From CAWDMW01 sp963803575 (GTDB lineage Bacteria; Pseudomonadota; Alphaproteobacteria; Rickettsiales; UBA998): a DNA stretch of 64,000 nt. The DNA lies in NCBI GenBank assembly GCA_963803575.1, contig CAWDMW010000001.1, positions 186,001-250,000 on the forward strand, in the 5' to 3' direction. Positions 35,953 to 44,768 of this stretch are shown here, piece after piece (the stretch's first letter is position 1; each line of letters begins with the position of its first letter). The notes beneath the pieces are model-generated. The model did no database searches. It was given only the letters and a program-made list of their open reading frames with translations, and was not told where the DNA came from. The translations under genes and the position numbers were made by a program.

Positions 35953-37203
35953 TCAGGAAACAGCAACCCCTGTCAGAGATTTCGCATAAAGTGATGCGTC
36001 AAATTCCTGTAAGTCGTCAATAGACTCTCCCACGCCAATATAATGTACGGGCAATCCAAACTTGTCTGCAAGTGCCACAATCACCCCGCCTTTCGCTGAT
36101 CCATCCAGCTTCGTTACCACAAATCCGCTTACACCAGCAAACTCTTTAAAGGCTTCCGCTTGCAGCAAGGCATTTTGGCCTGTTGTACCATCCAACACCA
36201 TTAATGCATGATGCGGGGCGGTATCATCCAGCTTTTGTAGCACACGGATAATTTTCTCAAGCTCCTGCATCAGGTTCTTCTTGTTTTGTAAGCGTCCGGC
36301 AGTGTCAATCAGCAACACATCCACTTTCTGAGCTTTGGCGCGTTCCAGTGCGCTGTAAGCTACACTTGCAGGATCTGCTTCATGCTTGCCCGTCACAATA
36401 GGCACGCCCGCACGTTCTGCCCAGACCTGTAACTGCTCTACAGCCGCCGCGCGAAACGTATCTGCCGCTGCCAGCATAACGGTTTTGCCTTCCTGCTTCA
36501 GTTTCATTGCCAGCTTACCAATCGTCGTCGTTTTACCGTTTCCATTAACACCGACCATCATGATAACGCATGGGGACTGGGCAACATCGTAATTCAGTGG
36601 TTGCTGTACAGGTTGCAATAAGGTGGCAATCGTCTCAGCCAATGCACTACGTACACTTTCCGGCGTCACATCTTTGTCATGTCGGCTTTTACCAAATTGC
36701 TGCACAATCCGCGCAGAAGCCGACACCCCCATATCGGACATAATCAGCAATTCTTCCAGCTCTTCCAAGGCTTCATCATCCAGCTTACGTTTGGTAAAGA
36801 TTCCCCCAATACCATCACCTAGCTGCGTAGATGTTTTGGTAAGCCCTTCACGCAACCGCCCAAGTAACCCTGTTTTACTTTGTGGCGCGTCCTGTGGTTC
36901 ATCGTCTAACGGGGTAGCATCATCAATCTGCATTGGCACTAACATAGCAGGCTGTATGGCACCGCCCATATCATCGCTTGCATTAGAGAGCGCTACATCT
37001 TCATCATTGGTATATAGCGTTTCAGGGATCATACGACTCGCCGGCACCAGATCGGACTGGTGTTCAGCAAGTGACAACATGGCATCTTCAAGACTCTTTA
37101 CGTCATCACTATGCTCATTTGACACAATATGCTGTTCATCGGACTGTGATTGCTCCACATCTTTTAGCTCGGCACCTTTTTTCTTTTTAAATAATCCAAA
37201 CAT
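35953..37203 (-). CDS. ftsY: signal recognition particle receptor FtsY
   Basis: SRP receptor GTPase for co-translational membrane targeting. The protein has 416 residues: an acidic N-terminal A domain (1-120) after MFGLFKKKKG, then the N domain (GLLGRLREGLTKTSTQL) and G domain with GVNGNGKTTTIGKLA, DTFRAAAVEQL, DTAGRLQNKKNLM and TKLDGSAKGG. It starts 5 bases after the mtaB stop and ends the dapF-mtaB-ftsY operon, a common alphaproteobacterial order. Confidence 0.97.
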   Translation of the reverse strand: MFGLFKKKKGAELKDVEQSQSDEQHIVSNEHSDDVKSLEDAMLSLAEHQSDLVPASRMIPETLYTNDEDVALSNASDDMGGAIQPAMLVPMQIDDATPLDDEPQDAPQSKTGLLGRLREGLTKTSTQLGDGIGGIFTKRKLDDEALEELEELLIMSDMGVSASARIVQQFGKSRHDKDVTPESVRSALAETIATLLQPVQQPLNYDVAQSPCVIMMVGVNGNGKTTTIGKLAMKLKQEGKTVMLAAADTFRAAAVEQLQVWAERAGVPIVTGKHEADPASVAYSALERAKAQKVDVLLIDTAGRLQNKKNLMQELEKIIRVLQKLDDTAPHHALMVLDGTTGQNALLQAEAFKEFAGVSGFVVTKLDGSAKGGVIVALADKFGLPVHYIGVGESIDDLQEFDASLYAKSLTGVAVS

Positions 37204-37208
37204 ATTCT

Positions 37209-38462
37209 CTAATTTCTCACCTCTGCGATTAATGACTGACCCTGCATCCGTATTGCGATCATCGTGTATATTTCACCAACAGGAAGATGCTCTGGCACAA
37301 GAACATCGGCAAACTGCTCACTATGACCGCGCCCTGTGCGCTCTACTAAGACCTGCATAACCTGCCCTACCTTGCTTTCCAAAAATGCTTGCAACTGCAC
37401 ATCTCCGGCAGCTCGCAATTGCGCCGCTCTTGCTTTACGCACGACCCCGTCCACCTGTGGCATTTTAGCGGCTGGTGTACCCTCACGCACAGAATACGGG
37501 AATACATGCAGATACTGCAAGTCAGCTTCTTTGACCAGATTCAACGTATTTGCAAACATGGCGTCGTTTTCTGTGGGAAAGCCTGCAATAATATCTGCCC
37601 CAAACACCATATCAGGTCGTAATTGTCTGACCTTATGGCAGAACTCTAACGCATCTTCACGGCTGTGGCGGCGTTTCATGCGTTTCAGCACCATATTATC
37701 CCCTGCTTGCAGACTAATATGCATATGTGGCATAAGCCGCGATTCTGAGGCAATCACATCATATAGTGCCTGATCCACCTCTACCGCATCAATGGAAGAA
37801 AGACGCAAGCGTTGCATGTTCGGCACAGCGTTCAATACACGCTGCACCAGTGAGCCAAGTGTTGGATGGTTAGGTAAATCTTCACCATAAGCACTAATAT
37901 CCACGCCCGTGAACACAATCTCGCAGTACCCCTGATCTACTAACAATTGCACCTGACTAACCACTTCGCCTAGTGGCACAGAGCGGCTATTGCCGCGACC
38001 ATAAGGAATAATGCAAAACGTGCAACGATGGTTGCAGCCATTTTGCACCTGAACAAAAGCACGGGTTTGCTCGCTGAAGGCATCCAGCATGTGGGAAGCT
38101 GTTTCGCGCAACTCCATAATATCATTAACCCGTACACGCTCATGCATGTGTGTATCCATAAACGCGTGAGGTTGCAGCTTTTCATCATTACCTAGCACCT
38201 GATCAACTTCCTTCATCGCGCTATAACGCGCCGGATCAATCTGCGCGGCACATCCAGTGACGATAATACGCGCGTCAGGGTTTTCACGACGCTTACGACG
38301 GATCATCTGACGCGTATGACGTTCTGCTTCTGACGTAACAGCGCAGCTATTAATGATCGTCAGTGCTTGCTTATGGTTTGCTTTAGTCGCATGTCGGCGC
38401 ATGATTTCACTTTCATACCCATTCAGGCGACACCCCATTGTCACCACATCTACGTTGCTCAT
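37209..38462 (-). CDS. mtaB: tRNA t6A37 methylthiotransferase MtaB
   Basis: Radical-SAM enzyme converting t6A to ms2t6A at tRNA position 37. The protein has 417 residues: UPF0004 domain (VVTMGCRLNGYESEIM, INSCAVTSEAERHTRQMIRR, VTGCAAQIDP), radical-SAM motif NGCNHRCTFCIIPYGRG with CxxxCxxC, GVDISAYG, and a C-terminal TRAM-like region. The ATG at 38462 (MSNVDVV) overlaps the dapF stop (ATGA); an in-frame start 4 codons earlier is less likely. Confidence 0.95.
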   Translation of the reverse strand: MSNVDVVTMGCRLNGYESEIMRRHATKANHKQALTIINSCAVTSEAERHTRQMIRRKRRENPDARIIVTGCAAQIDPARYSAMKEVDQVLGNDEKLQPHAFMDTHMHERVRVNDIMELRETASHMLDAFSEQTRAFVQVQNGCNHRCTFCIIPYGRGNSRSVPLGEVVSQVQLLVDQGYCEIVFTGVDISAYGEDLPNHPTLGSLVQRVLNAVPNMQRLRLSSIDAVEVDQALYDVIASESRLMPHMHISLQAGDNMVLKRMKRRHSREDALEFCHKVRQLRPDMVFGADIIAGFPTENDAMFANTLNLVKEADLQYLHVFPYSVREGTPAAKMPQVDGVVRKARAAQLRAAGDVQLQAFLESKVGQVMQVLVERTGRGHSEQFADVLVPEHLPVGEIYTMIAIRMQGQSLIAEVRN

Positions 38463-39310
38463 AGCGCCAACCACTCGGCATCAATCTGTCCGGTAAAGAC
38501 CCGTTGTACACCGCCACGCATTATCACATCATGATGTACGTCACCAACACTGCCTTCCCACTGCATAGCAAGTGCTCCCCCTGGCATCTGCATCATCACC
38601 TGAGACTCACTTAATCCTTTCAATCTTGCTGCCACTATGGTTGCGCACGCCGCTGTGCCACAAGCAAGCGTTGCCCCTGCCCCGCGCTCCCATGTTTTCA
38701 TAGCGATACATTCGCGTCCTACACATTGCGCTACAGTAATATTGACCTTTTCAGGAAAAAGAGGATGATACTCTAAAAGAGCAATCTGTTCCTGCAAAGA
38801 GATAGCCTTAATGTCATCAACAAACAGAATCACATGCGGGTTGCCCATACTAACGCATACCCCATGGGGCAATTGTGCATTAAGAGGAACAGAGAGAATA
38901 TCTGTATATTCAGACATAGGGATGCTCTCCCAGTCCAGCACAGGGTTCCCCATAGACACTTCTACCCCGTGCGAAGAATTGCGGCAGACTAATATATCTG
39001 CCTGTGTTTCTATGGTGACGGTTTCGCGCTGCATTTGTTGCATTAGCAACCATCCAACACAACGTGTTGCATTGCCGCAGGCAGACACACACGACCCGTC
39101 AGCATTATAAATATCCATAAACACGTCAGCGTCAGAAGAGGAGCGAAGAATAATCACTTGATCGCAACCAATACCCTTGCGTCGATCAGCCAACTTTTGA
39201 CAGAATACCGGCATCTGCTCTAAGTCAGCCAATAGTGGCTCAAAGCGAGCATCTAACACAACAAAATCATTGCCCAGCCCGTGCATCTTCGTAAAATTCT
39301 GTACTACCAT
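38459..39310 (-). CDS. dapF: diaminopimelate epimerase
   Basis: Converts LL- to meso-diaminopimelate for lysine and peptidoglycan. About 283 residues from MVVQNFTKMHGLGNDFVVLDAR. The two catalytic cysteines are in VSACGNATRCVG and TLACGTAACA. GRECIAMKTWERGAGAT is also typical. An ATG 9 codons upstream (39337) is possible but homologues start near FTKMHGLGND. First gene of the dapF-mtaB-ftsY operon. Confidence 0.95.
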   Translation of the reverse strand: MVVQNFTKMHGLGNDFVVLDARFEPLLADLEQMPVFCQKLADRRKGIGCDQVIILRSSSDADVFMDIYNADGSCVSACGNATRCVGWLLMQQMQRETVTIETQADILVCRNSSHGVEVSMGNPVLDWESIPMSEYTDILSVPLNAQLPHGVCVSMGNPHVILFVDDIKAISLQEQIALLEYHPLFPEKVNITVAQCVGRECIAMKTWERGAGATLACGTAACATIVAARLKGLSESQVMMQMPGGALAMQWEGSVGDVHHDVIMRGGVQRVFTGQIDAEWLAL

Positions 39311-39400
39311 GATACAATCATAGGATAGAATGGCCATAGTGTATAGTCATAAAATATTAACTAATAACAACCCTGGTTAAATACGAGGTATGTGAGGAAG

Positions 39401-39477
39401 TGGCGGGAGTGACGGGACTCGAACCCGCGGCCTTCGGCGTGACAGGCCGACGCTCTAACCAACTGAGCTACACCCCC
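39401..39477 (-). tRNA. tRNA-Asp (GTC)
   Basis: Read on the minus strand, 77 bases including an encoded CCA. The acceptor stem GGGGGTG pairs with CACTCCC (one G-T wobble), the D-arm is AGCTCAGTTGGTTAGAGC, the anticodon loop CCTGTCAC gives anticodon GTC, and the T-arm is GCGGGTTCGAGTCCCGT. The discriminator is G, as expected for Asp. All four arms fold. The annotation of its promoter is given separately. Confidence 0.97.
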
Positions 39478-39493
39478 GCAATGGGTGGAAGGC

Positions 39494-39523
39494 ATAAAAA
39501 CCTCAAAACACTCCACGTGTCAA
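39494..39523 (-). promoter_or_regulatory. sigma70-type promoter of tRNA-Asp
   Basis: On the minus strand a perfect -35 TTGACA (39518-39523) is followed after 18 bases by TTTTAT (39494-39499), placing transcription start about 10 bases before the tRNA. The -35 is consensus; the -10 matches 4 of 6. Confidence 0.6.
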
Positions 39524-39618
39524 TAAGAAATGTCTTTTGCCATACATATTTTATTCATTTGCCTCCAAATGCGATTCAAGCACCGACAATACCCGCACAT
39601 ATATTAATATTTGTTACG

Positions 39619-39652
39619 ATGTCATGATTCTGTCATACGAAACTGTTACTCT
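39619..39652 (+). promoter_or_regulatory. Pho-box-like promoter of the amidase gene
   Basis: The box at 39619-39637 reads ATGTCATGATTCTGTCATA, close to the Pho-box consensus of two CTGTCAT halves with 11-bp period. Exactly 10 bases after the second CTGTCAT is TACTCT (39647-39652), a TAnnnT -10 element. The ATG of the amidase is 31 bases further on. This is the best of four matching promoters in the window. Confidence 0.65.
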
Positions 39653-39682
39653 ATATAAAATATCATAAAAGAAAAAGAATAC

Positions 39683-40717
39683 ATGGATTTTACGGCAATC
39701 TTCTCACAGGTCATGGGCTTGTTTACACAATTTATTCAATGGATAAGTTCTGCTTTTCAACCAACAGTAATTCAACCTAACTCTGGCACGTCACCTTCTT
39801 TGACAAATGTCAGCCACCGTATAACAGGCGGTAATGCGCCAAGCCAGACGGTTGAGGCTTCCTCACCAGTAGCCGCACTGAAAAGACCAGATGGCATTCA
39901 GGCAGTTGCTATGCTTGATGTAGGGCATGGAGGAAAAGTTGTTGACAGTAATGGCGTAGAAGTAAGCGCAGACAAACTTAATTCCATTACGCTGATAGAT
40001 TTTGATAAAAAAGTTCAAAACAAGGAATACGAAATTGTAACAAAAGGTTTTGATCCGGGTGCTGTTTCACCTATTGATGGTACTACAGAGTTTGAAATCA
40101 ACCTGCGTCATGCAATAGGCATCAGAGAGAAACTAACCGCGCAAGGGTGGGATGCACAAATTTATGCCCAGGGTAAAGACTCAAAGAGCAATTTGGGTTC
40201 AGCACTTCAAAAACGCTCTCAACAAGCCAATGCCATAGATGCAGACTTGTTCATTACTGTTCACAATAATAAATATGTTGGCACGGCAAAAGGTGGAGAA
40301 GTCTTTTACGGTGATGGCACTCAGAGTAAGTTAGTAGCCGAAACAATTGGCGAGAACATGCGTACGTTCGATGATAGCTTTAGGAGAGTTCAACATGAGA
40401 GTAATACCGCTGTTAAACGGCTGGGCGTGTTCCAAGGCCATAATGATTCTAGACGTGCATTAGTATTGCTGGAAGGTGGCTTCCTCGATCATCCAGAAGA
40501 CTTGCCACGCATACAAGGCTACGATTTTATTGAGAAATATAGTAATGCAGTTGCACAGGGAGCCTCAGCGCTAGCAAAGAATCGAGGTTTTGCAAGAGAA
40601 ACAATGACAGCCAGCGTAGATACACCTAAGCAAAATCAGGGAGCAGATGTGCAAGAGCCGTCGCCTCCCACCATACCTAATGTAAAGCTAACCACTATCG
40701 TGCACGCTAGGCAGTAA
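39683..40717 (+). CDS. N-acetylmuramoyl-L-alanine amidase-like protein (Amidase_3)
   Basis: A 344-residue zinc amidase-type protein predicted to cleave the lactyl-amide bond of peptidoglycan. Motifs: MLDVGHGG (His82), DPGAV...TTEFEINL (Glu136), LFITVHNN (His194) and VLLEGGF (catalytic Glu264). About 40 residues (NGVEVSADKLNSITL onward to KGF) are inserted between GHGG and DPGAV, which are normally adjacent. The N-terminus has a hydrophobic stretch (about 5-25) but no clear signal peptide, and residues 30-70 are a Ser/Thr/Pro-rich linker. The C-terminal 50 residues are also low complexity. Expressed from a Pho-box-like promoter. Confidence 0.82.
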   Translation: MDFTAIFSQVMGLFTQFIQWISSAFQPTVIQPNSGTSPSLTNVSHRITGGNAPSQTVEASSPVAALKRPDGIQAVAMLDVGHGGKVVDSNGVEVSADKLNSITLIDFDKKVQNKEYEIVTKGFDPGAVSPIDGTTEFEINLRHAIGIREKLTAQGWDAQIYAQGKDSKSNLGSALQKRSQQANAIDADLFITVHNNKYVGTAKGGEVFYGDGTQSKLVAETIGENMRTFDDSFRRVQHESNTAVKRLGVFQGHNDSRRALVLLEGGFLDHPEDLPRIQGYDFIEKYSNAVAQGASALAKNRGFARETMTASVDTPKQNQGADVQEPSPPTIPNVKLTTIVHARQ

Positions 40718-40779
40718 TTATAAAGTTTTGGTATACTAAAATATACAAACAACAGTGATTTCAACTTACCAAGCGGTTA

Positions 40780-41034
40780 CTAATTGTTAAGTTTAATAAA
40801 ATCGCTTTCTTCAATTATGTATATGCCATAGGTTATGCAGCCTATCCAAAAAGCGTTTATATTATAGTCATACAGATGATCTATTCTAATAAATAATGCG
40901 CTGAGTATCTCTAATACAAATGAGTATGTTAGAATTCCGCCTATTTCGCCTATTCCCAATATCAAACATATACAGAAGATTTTTTTCACCCCTTCCGACC
41001 ATGTTTCAAACGCTTTCCACAAAATTATTAGCAT
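40780..41034 (-). CDS. possible small membrane protein
   Basis: An 84-residue ORF with two or three hydrophobic segments (IFCICLILGIGEIGGILTY, VLEILSALFI, FWIGCITYGIYII). A GAGGA sequence lies 10 bases before the ATG. No family is recognised, and the surrounding 435 bases between the amidase and nadK are AT-rich, so it may be real or a chance ORF. Apart from this ORF I see nothing definite in that interval. Confidence 0.4.
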   Translation of the reverse strand: MLIILWKAFETWSEGVKKIFCICLILGIGEIGGILTYSFVLEILSALFIRIDHLYDYNINAFWIGCITYGIYIIEESDFIKLNN

Positions 41035-41153
41035 ATGTTACTTATCCTCAAACTAGTACTTGTCTTTAAAAGCATAAACGTCAATGCTTGTCATCAGCAT
41101 CAAAGCCTATTATGGTAAATGGTAACAAACATGGTGTTAGGAACGTAGATTAA

Positions 41154-41939
41154 GTGTCACATTTTGAACGTATAGGGTTGGTCGCAGATACCTCTGAGGA
41201 AGCACAGCGTGCCAAAGCAGAGTTGCTCAACCGCTATCCTGATATGGTAGATATTTTTCCAGTCAGCGCGCCGGTAGATGTAATTATTGTGCTGGGTGGT
41301 GACGGTTTCATGTTGCAAACCATGCATCGTTTTATTGATCGCAAAACCCCGCTTTACGGGATGAATTGTGGTACGGTAGGATTCCTGCTTAATAGCTACG
41401 CGCCCGATCTTCTGCGTGAACGTTTGCATAATACGCGTGAGGTCAAGTTGTTCCCCTTATCCATGTTCGCACGTTGCGTGAATGGGCGTGAAGTGGAAGC
41501 ATTGGCCATTAATGAGGTTTCGCTTTTGCGTGAAAGCAGACAAGCTGCTAAAATTCGTATTACGGTGGATCATGTAATCCGCATTAAAGAGCTGGTGGCT
41601 GACGGAGTGCTGGTTTCCACTCCCGCAGGCAGTAGTGCGTATAATTTTTCTGCCGGAGGGCCTATTGTGCCGCTTTCTGCCAATATTCTCTCTTTAACGC
41701 CGCTTTCACCATTTCGACCGCGTCGCTGGCGAGGCGCGTTGCTGGAACACACGGCCAGCATTATGTTTGACGTGCTAAACCCTGCCAAACGCCCTGTCAG
41801 CGCTGTGGCTGACTTTACCGAAGTACGTGACGTGAGTACCGTATTTGTCAGTGAACAACGTAAAATCTCGTTTACGCTACTCTTTGATCCGGAACATAAT
41901 CTGGAAGAACGCATCCGCATGGAACAATTTCTGGATTAA
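41154..41939 (+). CDS. nadK: NAD kinase
   Basis: Phosphorylates NAD to NADP. The protein has 261 residues: the GGDG motif in VIIVLGGDGFMLQTMH, GMNCGTVGFLLN, NEVSLLR, and ADGVLVSTPAGSSAYNFSAGGPIV (NAD site). It starts with GTG at 41154; no in-frame ATG gives the usual N-terminus. It lies 5 bases upstream of a potassium-channel gene, so the two are an operon. Confidence 0.94.
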   Translation: MSHFERIGLVADTSEEAQRAKAELLNRYPDMVDIFPVSAPVDVIIVLGGDGFMLQTMHRFIDRKTPLYGMNCGTVGFLLNSYAPDLLRERLHNTREVKLFPLSMFARCVNGREVEALAINEVSLLRESRQAAKIRITVDHVIRIKELVADGVLVSTPAGSSAYNFSAGGPIVPLSANILSLTPLSPFRPRRWRGALLEHTASIMFDVLNPAKRPVSAVADFTEVRDVSTVFVSEQRKISFTLLFDPEHNLEERIRMEQFLD

Positions 41940-41944
41940 AGGCA

Positions 41945-43036
41945 ATGTTGCTAGGCTTTAAGAAAATTCGCTTAAAACAGCGCAAAACCAGCATTCGGGA
42001 TAGCTCTATTGCGTCACAATTATCTAAATGGCTCATCATATTAGTGATGATATTGATGGCGCACAGCGTTGCGATGATACAATTTGAAGGCTTGTCTATT
42101 GAAGATGCCATATGGCTTACCATTACCTCAGCCACAACAGTTGGCTATGGCGATCTGTCTGCACAGACCACCAGCGGACGGATTGCCACCATTATGTTAG
42201 TCTATATTAGCGGGATTGCCATTTTGGCACAAGTCGCTGCCATGTATTTTGAACATCGGCAAGACATCAGAAATCATATGTTATCAGGAGATTGGAGCTG
42301 GACAATGAAACATCATATCGTTTTTTTAAACTGCCCCGAAGAAGTGGGTGAAGACTATTTTTATCAGGCCATTTCAGGACTACGCCGTAGCCGTGCAGAC
42401 ATTGCTAATCTGCCTATCGTGATTGTCTGCGACAGATTACAACATGGCTTGTCTAATCGCCTGCGCCAGCTGGATGTTGTGCATGTAAGCAAACCTCTAT
42501 CCAGTGCAGAAACTCTGGAGTCCGCATGTGTTACGGATGCACATACAGTGGTGATTCTCTCAAAAAACCAGCTTGACCCACTCTCTGATAGCATCAATTT
42601 TGATCTGGTGGATCGACTGCGTGATATGGGGGTGAAAGGCCGCATTATTGCAGAAGCAGTGAAAGACACTAACCGTGCGCGACTGCGCAAAGTTGGTGCA
42701 GATAATGTGCTGCGCCCTATTCGCGCCTATCCGGAACTACTGATGCGTTCCCTGATTGCTCCGGGGTCTGAACAAGTGATTGAAACACTGTTCAACAGTT
42801 CTGGTGAAGAATGTGTTCGCTATGAGGTAAACCTTACCTGTAATTGGCTTACCATCATTCAGACACTTACCATGCAGGATTTTGGACTGCCTATCGCCTA
42901 TGAGAATACACAGGGAGCTATCATCAATAATCCCTCATCAAAAGATCAGGTGAGTACCAAGGCTATTTTTGTCATTGTGAATGAGGGATGCACGACAGAC
43001 AGCGCAGTATTAGAACGCCTGCTTAAAGCGGCCTAA
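41945..43036 (+). CDS. potassium channel with RCK/TrkA-N-like domain
   Basis: A 363-residue Kch-type protein: a first helix (about 28-48), a pore loop with the K+ selectivity filter TVGYGDLSAQT (about 61-71), a second helix (TIMLVYISGIAILAQVAAMYF), then a cytoplasmic Rossmann-like region (HHIVFLNCPEEVGEDYFYQAI; LPIVIVCDRL; TVVILSKN). The Gly-rich nucleotide motif of classical RCK domains is weak. It is a two-helix K+ channel, perhaps gated by a ligand; which ligand is unknown. Operon with nadK. Confidence 0.88.
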   Translation: MLLGFKKIRLKQRKTSIRDSSIASQLSKWLIILVMILMAHSVAMIQFEGLSIEDAIWLTITSATTVGYGDLSAQTTSGRIATIMLVYISGIAILAQVAAMYFEHRQDIRNHMLSGDWSWTMKHHIVFLNCPEEVGEDYFYQAISGLRRSRADIANLPIVIVCDRLQHGLSNRLRQLDVVHVSKPLSSAETLESACVTDAHTVVILSKNQLDPLSDSINFDLVDRLRDMGVKGRIIAEAVKDTNRARLRKVGADNVLRPIRAYPELLMRSLIAPGSEQVIETLFNSSGEECVRYEVNLTCNWLTIIQTLTMQDFGLPIAYENTQGAIINNPSSKDQVSTKAIFVIVNEGCTTDSAVLERLLKAA

Positions 43037-43077
43037 CGTGCGCGGGACTTGCATTCATCACAGGTTAGACACTTCCT

Positions 43078-43216
43078 TAGGGCGTGTTGACGCTAACGCT
43101 AGAGCATAGCGAAAACAATAGGTTGTAAGAACTGGAGCGGAGTGTACTTTTAGGTACATGAGCACCGGAAACACAGAAATGCAGCACGCTATAGTAGTTA
43201 GCGTCAACACGCCCTA
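43078..43216. mobile_element. 139-bp MITE-like element with perfect 20-bp inverted repeats and TA flanks
   Basis: Ends are TAGGGCGTGTTGACGCTAAC (43078-43097) and its perfect reverse complement (43197-43216). Each end is TA, as in IS630/Tc1-mariner-type miniature elements that duplicate a TA target. The core holds a small hairpin (TGTAC-TTTTAG-GTACA). No transposase is encoded. The right end overlaps the 3' end of tatD and provides its stop. No intact second copy is in this window; a shrunken relative is at 47414. Confidence 0.8.
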
Positions 43217-43980
43217 GTAAATAATCGGTAGAAATTCTCTGTTGTAGCGCTAGCACACTCTTCAAACGTTATATTGTGTAGAGCCGCAATCGCTTCACAT
43301 GTGTGGCGTGTAAAGGCTGGCTCGTTGCGTTTGCCACGATGAGGAACGGGTGCCAGAAAAGGCGCGTCTGTTTCCACTAAGATACGGTTGAGGGGCAGTG
43401 TTTTTACGGTGTCTTGCAGCTCAACCGCTTTCTTAAACGTGACAATCCCTGACAAAGAGATATACCCCCCCATCTCTAACACAGCGTCAGCTAGCGTTTG
43501 AGTTGAGGTAAAACAATGAATCAGCAGCGGAAACTCTCCTTTAGCCATTTCATTTTGCAATATCGTAATGGTGTCATCATCCGCGTCGCGCGTATGGACG
43601 ATCACAGGCAATTGGCTCTCTCTGGATGCGTCAATATGATGATGGAAACTAGTACGCTGAATCGCGCGGTCGGAGTGATCGTAAAAGTAATCCAGTCCGG
43701 TTTCACCAATACCAATGACGTGCGGTGATGCTGCTTTTTCTAGTAATGTTTCCACACTAACAAGTGGCTCTTTTCCAGTTTCATGCGGATGGACGCCTAC
43801 AGAACAATAAATGTGAGGGTAAGTGGATGCAATATTATGCACATCCTCAAATTCACTCATAGTGGTACAAATAGTTTGCATAGCCGTAATGCCAGCATCA
43901 TGAGCGCGAGCAATCACCTCCGGTAAATCATCGGAAAAATCTTTGAAGTTTAAATGGCAGTGGGAATCAATCAGTGTCAT
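43204..43980 (-). CDS. tatD: TatD family metal-dependent hydrolase/DNase
   Basis: A 258-residue TIM-barrel metallohydrolase with IDSHCHLNF (metal His pair), VGVHPHE, GIGETGLDYFYD, PVIVHTRDAD, LLIHCFT and VETDAPFLAP. Members act as 3'-5' exonucleases on nucleic acids or as D-aminoacyl hydrolases. The final codons AGG GCG TGT TGA lie in the right inverted repeat of the MITE, so the last residues T-R-A-C are insertion-derived. The catalytic body ends before this at ATTENFYRLF and looks intact. Confidence 0.94.
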   Translation of the reverse strand: MTLIDSHCHLNFKDFSDDLPEVIARAHDAGITAMQTICTTMSEFEDVHNIASTYPHIYCSVGVHPHETGKEPLVSVETLLEKAASPHVIGIGETGLDYFYDHSDRAIQRTSFHHHIDASRESQLPVIVHTRDADDDTITILQNEMAKGEFPLLIHCFTSTQTLADAVLEMGGYISLSGIVTFKKAVELQDTVKTLPLNRILVETDAPFLAPVPHRGKRNEPAFTRHTCEAIAALHNITFEECASATTENFYRLFTRAC

Positions 43981-44022
43981 AGCGCAACCACTATAACGCG
44001 CTTATGTATCAAACGCTACCGG

Positions 44023-44631
44023 TTACTGTTGACGGCCACCAGCCATGGCAAGCTCTTGATGTTGTTGCTGCTGACGCACCTGATCGGCAAAACCGCCCTG
44101 CCCCTGAGATCCTTTTTGAATATCAGCAAGAGACGCCGTATTATGGTAGTTCTGAGCCATTTGCTTACCACGTGAGAGATTATCAGCGGCAATTTCAGCG
44201 CGAGCATTTTTAAATTCATTCTCCATACGGCCTTTACCAAGATTACCGCCTATAAATCCAACGCCTATTGCAGCAGGAATAGCTACAAGCGGATTGGCAC
44301 TAACAGCAATTCCGGTCGCAATTGTACCAGCAACACCAATGAGTGCTTCACGATTCCAGGTTCCAGGTGCTTTCACTTCTTCCAACGGTGCCGTATTCTT
44401 TTCTTGTGCAACTTTATTATTTTGACTGGTAGAAATCACTTCGCTAGCTACCCCTAATACGCCGCCACCGACTGCGCCTAGCTGAGCACCAATAACCGTT
44501 CCTGCACCCGGTATAACAGACCCGATAACCGCACCTGCAAGCATCCCTTTGCCTGCGCCAGTTACTGCACCTTCTGCGATGTCTGCTTTACCATCGCTGC
44601 GTACATAAAGAGATGTGCTATTATTAGCCAT
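44023..44631 (-). CDS. glycine-zipper membrane-associated protein of unknown function
   Basis: A 202-residue protein with two Gly/Ala/Val-rich segments: about 19-62 (AGKGMLAGAVIGSVIPGAGT, GAQLGAVGGGVLGVA) and about 94-131 (ALIGVAGTIATGIAV, IPAAIGVGFIGGNLGKG). These resemble glycine-zipper membrane domains. The N-terminus has no cleavable signal peptide and the C-terminus is Gln/His-rich. No specific family is recognised. A Pho-box-like promoter lies upstream, shared in design with three other genes here. Confidence 0.7.
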   Translation of the reverse strand: MANNSTSLYVRSDGKADIAEGAVTGAGKGMLAGAVIGSVIPGAGTVIGAQLGAVGGGVLGVASEVISTSQNNKVAQEKNTAPLEEVKAPGTWNREALIGVAGTIATGIAVSANPLVAIPAAIGVGFIGGNLGKGRMENEFKNARAEIAADNLSRGKQMAQNYHNTASLADIQKGSQGQGGFADQVRQQQQHQELAMAGGRQQ

Positions 44632-44661
44632 AATCTTGCCTTAATTATTGTGTTACCTATA

Positions 44662-44695
44662 ACTATAGCGCATTAGTATGACAGAATGGTGACGA
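44662..44695 (-). promoter_or_regulatory. Pho-box-like promoter of the glycine-zipper gene
   Basis: On the minus strand the box at 44677-44695 reads TCGTCACCATTCTGTCATA. Exactly 10 bases after the second CTGTCAT comes TATAGT (44662-44667). The second half-site and spacing match the amidase and 46350 promoters; the first half-site (GTCAC) is less exact. The start codon follows 31 bases after the -10. Confidence 0.6.
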
Positions 44696-44768
44696 TTGAC
44701 GCTTTTTTAATGCCTCATGCGTAGGATAGCCCTCATATCACACGACACACTACAGGTAGTATTAGATC

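Noticed and set aside
36623..37360. 245-codon plus-strand ORF
   Set aside because: It is antisense to ftsY and mtaB, has Ser/Cys-rich random composition and no ribosome site; a shadow of strong minus-strand genes.
43077..43265. Minus-strand 62-codon ORF across the MITE
   Set aside because: It lies within the inverted-repeat element and the end of tatD and has no domain.
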